Shown in pieces: positions 5,150 to 9,591 of a stretch of 9,591 bases of DNA; within the stretch, counting starts at the first letter, position 1, and every line of letters begins with the position of its first letter. The notes under the pieces are model-generated. The model was not told the origin of the DNA, did no database searches, and worked only from the letters and a program-made list of their open reading frames with translations. Position numbers and translations under genes: made by a program. Source of the stretch: Candidatus Cloacimonadota bacterium (GTDB lineage: Bacteria; Cloacimonadota; Cloacimonadia; Cloacimonadales; Cloacimonadaceae); NCBI GenBank assembly GCA_016875595.1, contig VGPI01000071.1, positions 1 to 9,591 of the forward strand, given 5' to 3'.

Positions 5150-7051
5150 CTAAATAAAAAACCCGTTCACCAGGCGTTTTTCGGGATCGACATGGGTGAG
5201 GATGATCTGGTTGTCGCGGGTCTGGGGCGGGGCATTTTCGGTATGGATGGCGAATTTTTTGCGCCAGGGCAGTAATTCGGCAAGGCAGATCCCGCGTTTG
5301 TATTTGATCACCTGGAGGGAGATGGGGTGGTGGAGATGCTGATGGCGGAGATATCGAAGGAACCAATAGCGCTGGCTGTCATAGGCGGTCTGTTTGATCA
5401 GCGTCAGGCGGTTCTCGAGATATGGGATCAGGTCATCGAGCGCTGAGGACTGATAAGGGGCGGGTAGATTGTACAAGTCCGCGACGATCTGGGCTTGATT
5501 GATCAGATCGATCGCGCGGCGGATGGGGGAAGTAAAATGGGCATAGGCGGTACTATTGATGCCGGGGTGATGAGATGCCTGCGTCGCATGATAGACGGAA
5601 GAGGTGATAAATGGTCGCTTCTCGGCAGTGGTGATCTCCATCTCCCGGATGTTGCGGTAGATGACGGGGATATGATGGCTGCGGGCGTGATCCGCCAAGG
5701 TCTGATTGTAGAGCACCATCAGTTCCGCCACCATACGACGGGAGGGGCTTTCCGGGTCAAATGCCTTGAGATGGATCAAGCCATTGTCCACGACGGTATT
5801 ATACACCAAAGTGGGGATATCCGTGCCGGAGGGCTGACGCTGTTGATAGAGCATTGAGGTGAGACGCATCAACTGGCGGAAGGGTTGGCGGTCATCATGG
5901 TGATCGGTCTCTATGTAGGTGTGGCGACGATCGACCGAGATCTCCGCCGTCACGATCCGCTTACCCGTGATCCTCAGTTCGGGATCGAGATCGACCAGCA
6001 GCGAAAGGCAGTTTCTCCTCTTCCCGGCGATCAAACTCACCTCCTGCCAGGCAAGGCGGGGTGGCAGCATCGGGATCTCCTCGGTGGGCAGATAAAGCGC
6101 AGAAGCGCGCTTAATCGCCTCCTGCCAAAGGGCATCGGCGGGCTCGATCAAGGTGGATAAACAGGAAATATGGATACCCAGCTCATATCCGCGGTTCGTC
6201 TGAGCCCAGGAAAAGGCGTCGTCGATGTCACGGGTGGTTTCATCATCAATAGTGAAGGTCTCACGACCGGTCAGATCGATCTGTGGGACTGGAGCAGCCC
6301 GGGTGATCTGTGCTTGCTGCAATGCGGGCGAAAAACAGACGGGCAATCCGGACAAGGCAAGGACGGCGTCGGTCTGGGCACTGATATCTTCCAGCGCCAG
6401 ACGCAGCCGGAGGATCCGCTCTTCAAACGACAAAGGGCTGTCCACTGCGCGGATCAGGGCAAGAATGCCTTCGTTGCGTGATTCCCGGAGTGCCTGCTGC
6501 AATTCGGTGATGAGTTGTTGCCGGCTATCCGGTTCGAGGATAGAGGTGCTGCCGCTGAAGACCTCGGTGATAAAGGCAGTGATCTGCTGGCGGAAACGGA
6601 GGGTTTTGGTCTCTTCCTCACGTTGGATCAGGTATTCCTCCGTCTCTGCCGCGGTGCGGCTGCGGATCAGGTCGTGCTTGTAGAGAAAGAGCTCGGGATG
6701 GGCTTTGATCCGGAAGAGAAGGGCGAAACGCTCAGCGTCTTCAGTGATCCCGCTCAGGGGGAAGATGTGCTCAAAAGGGATAAAATCCTGCTCCTGCAAT
6801 AAGATCTTATGGATGGGACGGATATCGATCCGGCATGCCGTCACGGCTGCATGGAAACGATTGAGGGCATCGACTGATGTCTGATGTGGAGATGATGTCT
6901 GGATCAGGATACGCTTGGGCTGGAGACGGATGGACTCTCCAGTGCCGGTCTCGGCAAGGTAAAATGCCGTGTCACAGGCAGTGATAATGCCAAGGCAGAG
7001 GTCTTGTTTATGGTAAAAAGCGACGATGCTGCCGGTTTGCAGCGCATTCAT
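5150..7051 (-). CDS. RNB-domain 3'-5' exoribonuclease (RNase II/RNase R superfamily)
   Basis: The 633-residue product is a processive hydrolytic 3'-5' exoribonuclease, expected to degrade RNA in the cytoplasm. The RNB core begins near residue 258: FTIDDETTRDIDDAF (266-280) supplies the four metal-binding aspartates D269, D275, D277 and D278 with the same spacing as E. coli RNase II D201/207/209/210. Next come PMLPPRLA (327-334), CSL-like EVSLIAGKRR, MVAELMVLYN (440-449) and YAHFTSPIRR (503-512), which carries the conserved arginine. After PIRR the usual RY.DL..HR reads RRAIDLINQA, a divergence. The N-terminus lacks the classic cold-shock motifs I would expect of RNase R. The C-terminal 60 or so residues look like a small beta-barrel, not a clear S1 domain with a basic tail. 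Start: ATG at 7051 with AAAGGA (7064-7059) 7 bases upstream. TACAAT at 7080-7075, at the edge of the repeat array, could be a -10 box, but no good -35 accompanies it. No intrinsic terminator is visible downstream. Confidence 0.92.
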   Translation of the reverse strand: MNALQTGSIVAFYHKQDLCLGIITACDTAFYLAETGTGESIRLQPKRILIQTSSPHQTSVDALNRFHAAVTACRIDIRPIHKILLQEQDFIPFEHIFPLSGITEDAERFALLFRIKAHPELFLYKHDLIRSRTAAETEEYLIQREEETKTLRFRQQITAFITEVFSGSTSILEPDSRQQLITELQQALRESRNEGILALIRAVDSPLSFEERILRLRLALEDISAQTDAVLALSGLPVCFSPALQQAQITRAAPVPQIDLTGRETFTIDDETTRDIDDAFSWAQTNRGYELGIHISCLSTLIEPADALWQEAIKRASALYLPTEEIPMLPPRLAWQEVSLIAGKRRNCLSLLVDLDPELRITGKRIVTAEISVDRRHTYIETDHHDDRQPFRQLMRLTSMLYQQRQPSGTDIPTLVYNTVVDNGLIHLKAFDPESPSRRMVAELMVLYNQTLADHARSHHIPVIYRNIREMEITTAEKRPFITSSVYHATQASHHPGINSTAYAHFTSPIRRAIDLINQAQIVADLYNLPAPYQSSALDDLIPYLENRLTLIKQTAYDSQRYWFLRYLRHQHLHHPISLQVIKYKRGICLAELLPWRKKFAIHTENAPPQTRDNQIILTHVDPEKRLVNGFFI

Positions 7052-7075
7052 TCCATTGTCCTTTAGCGGATGTTA

Positions 7076-7434
7076 TTGTAGGGGCGCTATCCTTCAGCGC
7101 CCTATTTGCCGAACCGGATTTCGGCGTCCCGTCTTTCTGTGTTGTAGGGGCGCTATCCTTCAGCGCCCTAATCACCGAACCGGAATACGGCGTCCCGTCT
7201 TTCTGTGTTGTAGGGGCGCTTTCCTTCAGCGCCCTGATCACCGAACCGGAATACGGCATTCCGTCTTTCTGTGTTGTAGGGGCGCTTTCCTTCAGCGCCC
7301 TAATCACCGAACCGGAATACGGCATCCCGTCTTTCTGTGTTGTAGGGGCGCTTTCCTTCAGCGCCCTAATCACCGAACCGGAATACGGCATCCCGTCTTT
7401 CTGTGTTGTAGGGGCGCTTTCCTTCAGCGCCCTG
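7076..7434. repeat. Tandem array of six hairpins at an exact 66-bp period
   Basis: Five full 66-bp copies start at 7076, 7142, 7208, 7274 and 7340. A sixth, partial copy (7406-7434) keeps only the hairpin. Each begins TTGTA and holds a stem GGGCGCT/AGCGCCC around a 7-base loop. A linker follows with CCGAACCGGAATACGG, then CCCGTCTTTCTG. Copies 4 and 5 are identical. Copy 1 is the most divergent in the linker, and copies 1 and 2 have loop ATCCTTC where the others have TTCCTTC, so divergence increases toward the RNB gene. The array fills the gap between the tRNA-Arg 3' end and the RNB start. The inter-hairpin part is as conserved as the hairpin, so this is not CRISPR. Because 66 is divisible by three, long repetitive frames stay open on both strands. 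Confidence 0.96.
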
Positions 7435-7446
7435 GATCCGGAGTAT

Positions 7447-7522
7447 TGGCGCCCCAGGGATGACTCGAACATCCGACCAACGGTTTAGGAAACCGCTGCT
7501 CTATCCTCTGAGCTACTGGGGC
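7447..7522 (-). tRNA. tRNA-Arg (anticodon CCU)
   Basis: The reverse complement folds as a complete 76-nt cloverleaf. The acceptor arms GCCCCAG and CTGGGGC pair perfectly, the D arm is GCTC/GAGC, and the anticodon arm GCGGT/ACCGT has loop TTCCTAA. This gives anticodon CCU, which reads the arginine codon AGG. The T arm is GGATG/CATCC with loop TTCGAGT. Discriminator G73 is followed by an encoded CCA (complement of 7449-7447). It is transcribed toward the hairpin array and the RNB gene, and its 3' end is 13 bases from the last hairpin, so a precursor transcript would carry those hairpins unless cut. Confidence 0.97.
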
Positions 7523-7533
7523 AGACTGCTTGG

Positions 7534-7564
7534 GCTATGAATTGGGTGGGGTGGTTTTTGTCAA
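7534..7564 (-). promoter_or_regulatory. Possible promoter of the tRNA-Arg gene
   Basis: On the minus strand a perfect TTGACA (7564-7559) lies about 40 bases before the tRNA 5' end. The -10 side is weak: TTCATA with 17-base spacing, or CATAGC (7539-7534) with 19. The -35 match and position support it; the -10 does not. Confidence 0.35.
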
Positions 7565-7572
7565 GTTTTGCA

Positions 7573-7602
7573 TTGACATAATCGCAATTCTCCAGAGATA
7601 GT
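7573..7602 (+). promoter_or_regulatory. Probable promoter of the asd unit
   Basis: A perfect TTGACA (7573-7578) is followed after 18 bases by GATAGT (7597-7602), matching TATAAT at four of six positions. A start near 7609 would give a leader of about 28 bases before the ATG at 7637. It is divergent from the tRNA promoter, the two -35 boxes being only 8 bases apart, so the two could influence each other. Confidence 0.45.
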
Positions 7603-7636
7603 GCTCCAATCAAGAGTTTTAAGGGATGATCCGTTA

Positions 7637-8617
7637 ATGAATATAGCAATTGTTGGTGCTACCGGTGAGGTTGGCAGGATGATGATCCGCTGTCTGGCGG
7701 AGTTCAATGTGCCGGTGGATAAATTGGTGCTGTTCGCCTCGCCTCGATCGGCTGGAGCGCATCTGTATTTCATCGATCAGCCGGTGCCAGTGCTGGCACT
7801 GGAGGAGTCATCACTGCTCCAGCGCTTTGATTATGTGCTGTTCAGTGCGGGAGCGGGGATCGCCCGTACCTATGCTCCGGTGGCAACAACGGCTCAAAGC
7901 GTGGTGATCGATAATTCATCCGGCTTCCGCCAGGAACCGCATATCCCGCTGATCGTGCCGGAGATCAATGGCGACCTGATCCAGGGCTATGAAGGGATCA
8001 TCGCCAATCCCAATTGCTCCACTATCCAACTGGTGTTACCGCTGGCAATTCTGCACGCTCTCTATGGCTTGAAGAAAGTGGTGGTGACCACGCTGCAGTC
8101 GGTCTCGGGCAGTGGCAATAGCGGGATCCAGACGCTGTTGAACCAGCGCAAAGGCAATCCTGACAAAGGTGAATATCCCGATGTTATCGATCTCAATGTC
8201 ATCCCCCAGATCGGTGCTTTGCTGGACAATGGGTATTGCAAGGAAGAGGAAAAGATGCACTTTGAGACGCGGAAGATCCTCAGCTTGCCCGATCTGGAGG
8301 TCTGTGCCACGACTACCCGGGTGCCGGTCATTTATGGCCACTCGATCTCGGTCTATGCTGAGTTTGAACGGCAGACCTCGATCCCGGAAGCAGAGGCAGC
8401 GCTCCGGACGGCGCCTTCCATCGTTTATCACGCCAATTCCTACTTCACACCCAAGGACATTGACGATTCCAATGACAGCCATATCAGCCGGTTGCGACAC
8501 GGTACCGACCGCCATTCCCTGTGCTTTTGGAACGTGGGACACAACGTCCGGTTGGGTGCAGCGACCAATGCGGCGCGTATCCTGATCGCTCATGCGGTCT
8601 TTGCCGGGAGAATGTAA
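7637..8617 (+). CDS. asd: Aspartate-semialdehyde dehydrogenase
   Basis: Asd reduces L-aspartyl-4-phosphate to aspartate semialdehyde with NADPH, the branch point to lysine/diaminopimelate, threonine and methionine. The 326-residue product shows the whole family plan: N-terminal NADP-binding NIAIVGATGEVG (2-13), VVIDNSSGFR (89-98), the catalytic cysteine in ANPNCST (C127), SVSGSGNSG (155-163), EEEKMHFETRKIL (203-215), and TTRVPVIYGHS with R228 and catalytic base H235. The end is NVRLGAATNAARI (303-315). ATG at 7637 was chosen over an in-frame GTG at 7601 because the glycine-rich loop then sits at the very N-terminus, as in the family, and AAGGGA (7621-7626) lies 10 bases upstream. The next gene starts one base after the stop, so the two form an operon. 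Confidence 0.96.
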   Translation: MNIAIVGATGEVGRMMIRCLAEFNVPVDKLVLFASPRSAGAHLYFIDQPVPVLALEESSLLQRFDYVLFSAGAGIARTYAPVATTAQSVVIDNSSGFRQEPHIPLIVPEINGDLIQGYEGIIANPNCSTIQLVLPLAILHALYGLKKVVVTTLQSVSGSGNSGIQTLLNQRKGNPDKGEYPDVIDLNVIPQIGALLDNGYCKEEEKMHFETRKILSLPDLEVCATTTRVPVIYGHSISVYAEFERQTSIPEAEAALRTAPSIVYHANSYFTPKDIDDSNDSHISRLRHGTDRHSLCFWNVGHNVRLGAATNAARILIAHAVFAGRM

Positions 8618-8618
8618 C

Positions 8619-9591
8619 GTGACCTTTGACCTGCCCAGGATCAGAGAACGCTTTCACCGCATCCCGGAGCTTGCCTTTAGCGAATTCCGCACCAAAGCCC
8701 TGATCCTGGAATATCTGCAAGCCCTGCCGGGGATCAGGATCAGGCAGTTTGCTCATAATACCGGTATCCTTGTTGAGTATCACCATGCCGCTACCCCGTA
8801 CCGGCTCTTCCGGGCTGATATGGATGCCCTGCCCCTGCAGGAACAGACCGGATGTGCTTATACCTCCGAGCATCCGGGCATGATGCATGCCTGCGGACAT
8901 GATATGCATATCACCATCCTGTTGGGGTTGGTCGGACAGGTCTGTCACCGCCGTCCGGATGTGAATGCGCTCTTTCTCTTCCAGCCGGCAGAAGAAGGAA
9001 AAGGCGGAGCAGAAGCGGTCTTGATGGAAGGCATCATTCAGGAATATGACATCGACCGCGTCTATGCCCTGCACGTGGCAAGCAATATGCCGGTGGGCAG
9101 CATAGGATCAAGAGCGGGTATCTTCTTTGCCCTCCCGCAGGAGTTTGACGTCCGCTTCATTGGCAAGTCCGCCCATGTCGCTTTCCCGGAAGATGGCATC
9201 GACGCCATGCGTAGCGGGATCGCCTTCTACAATGAAATGGCAAGCAGAGTATCGGAACTGGCACAACAGCACCGGATCATCTTCCACATCGGCAAGATGA
9301 GCGCCGGGGATATCCGTAACGTGATTGCCGATGCCTGTGTCCTGGAAGGCACACACCGCAGTTTTGATAAAGCGGTTAGCGAGGAGCTGAACGGCTTGAT
9401 CAATCAGGTGGCGATGGCAGTGGCTCAGGCGCATCATACCGATTATCAGGTGGATTACCTTTGCAAGTATGATCCCGTCATCAATGCTCCGGCAATCGTT
9501 CAGAATGTGAAGGATGCCGCCGCTGGTGAGGGAATTGACTATATCGAATCGCCGGCAGTGATGACGGGGGAGGATTTTGGCGCTTTTAACA
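8619..9591 (+). CDS. M20-family amidohydrolase, probable N-acetyldiaminopimelate deacetylase (3' end missing)
   Basis: 324 codons are visible before the right edge, with no stop. The start is GTG at 8619, one base after the asd stop, with GGGAG (8606-8610) 8 bases upstream. The di-metal peptidase M20 motifs are in order: RADMDALP (65-72), HACGHDMH (90-97; C92 and H94), FQPAEEGKGGA (121-131; E125/E126), LHVA (H152), GKSAHVAFP (182-190) and VMTGEDFGAF (314-323). From memory it is closest to the B. subtilis YkuR/DapL type, which shares NMHACGHD-, QNVIAETAYLDGT- and AMTGEDFGYF-like segments; that enzyme removes acetate from N-acetyl-LL-diaminopimelate. The asd neighbour supports this. Hippurate or indole-acetyl-amino-acid hydrolases of the same family are the alternative. 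I give no symbol because dapL is also used for an unrelated aminotransferase. Confidence 0.85.
   Translation, partial: MTFDLPRIRERFHRIPELAFSEFRTKALILEYLQALPGIRIRQFAHNTGILVEYHHAATPYRLFRADMDALPLQEQTGCAYTSEHPGMMHACGHDMHITILLGLVGQVCHRRPDVNALFLFQPAEEGKGGAEAVLMEGIIQEYDIDRVYALHVASNMPVGSIGSRAGIFFALPQEFDVRFIGKSAHVAFPEDGIDAMRSGIAFYNEMASRVSELAQQHRIIFHIGKMSAGDIRNVIADACVLEGTHRSFDKAVSEELNGLINQVAMAVAQAHHTDYQVDYLCKYDPVINAPAIVQNVKDAAAGEGIDYIESPAVMTGEDFGAFN

Noticed and set aside
7076..7434. CRISPR array
   Set aside because: Regular spacing suggested it, but the segments between hairpins are nearly identical in all copies, there are no unique spacers, and no cas gene is present.
7008..7472. A 154-codon minus-strand frame and a plus-strand frame at 7026-7463 encoding perfect 22-residue repeats
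   Set aside because: The 66-bp DNA period is a multiple of three, so any frame without a stop in one unit stays open on both strands. The frames overlap the RNB gene start and the tRNA, and the DNA conservation centres on a hairpin, not on codons.
7601..7636. GTG start 12 codons upstream for asd
   Set aside because: It lies within the likely -10 box, has no Shine-Dalgarno element, and would put extra residues ahead of the N-terminal nucleotide-binding loop.

Overview
The window is bacterial chromosomal DNA of moderate GC content. It opens inside a transcription/translation housekeeping operon: the 3' three quarters of rpoC (RNA polymerase beta'), then rpsL (S12) and rpsG (S7), closed by a textbook intrinsic terminator at 4449-4485. 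The genes are confidently bacterial, but no marker here fixes the phylum. The rpoC jaw sequence, the hairpin-type intergenic repeats and the overall gene style remind me of the FCB side of the tree, perhaps Cloacimonadota (WWE1). That is an impression that only a search could test. fusA and tuf, which often follow rpsG, are not here.

From 4486 to 5149 there is no recognisable gene. The stretch holds two or three doubtful small ORFs, two of them with strong ribosome-binding sites and arranged stop-to-start, followed by an almost uninterrupted 78-bp palindrome. The palindrome's 38-nt arms are built from a phased 11-bp repeat. An imperfect 17-bp direct repeat lies at the two edges of this stretch. 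It looks like an accessory or remnant segment between two convergent transcription units.

On the minus strand, read from right to left, come a tRNA-Arg(CCU) with encoded CCA (7522-7447), an array of six hairpins at an exact 66-bp period (7434-7076), and a 633-codon RNB-domain 3'-5' exoribonuclease of the RNase II/R superfamily (7051-5150). The array fills the whole space between the tRNA 3' end and the nuclease gene. A single diverged relative of the same hairpin sits in the rpoC-rpsL gap.

Divergently from the tRNA, on the plus strand, runs a lysine/diaminopimelate unit: asd (aspartate-semialdehyde dehydrogenase) followed one base later by an M20-family deacetylase that most resembles N-acetyldiaminopimelate deacetylase. 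The latter runs off the right edge. The pair suggests the acetyl branch of diaminopimelate synthesis. The most unusual items are the long palindrome with its helically phased 11-bp units, the 66-bp hairpin array between tRNA and exonuclease, and a tandem 27-residue repeat expansion inside the beta' jaw.
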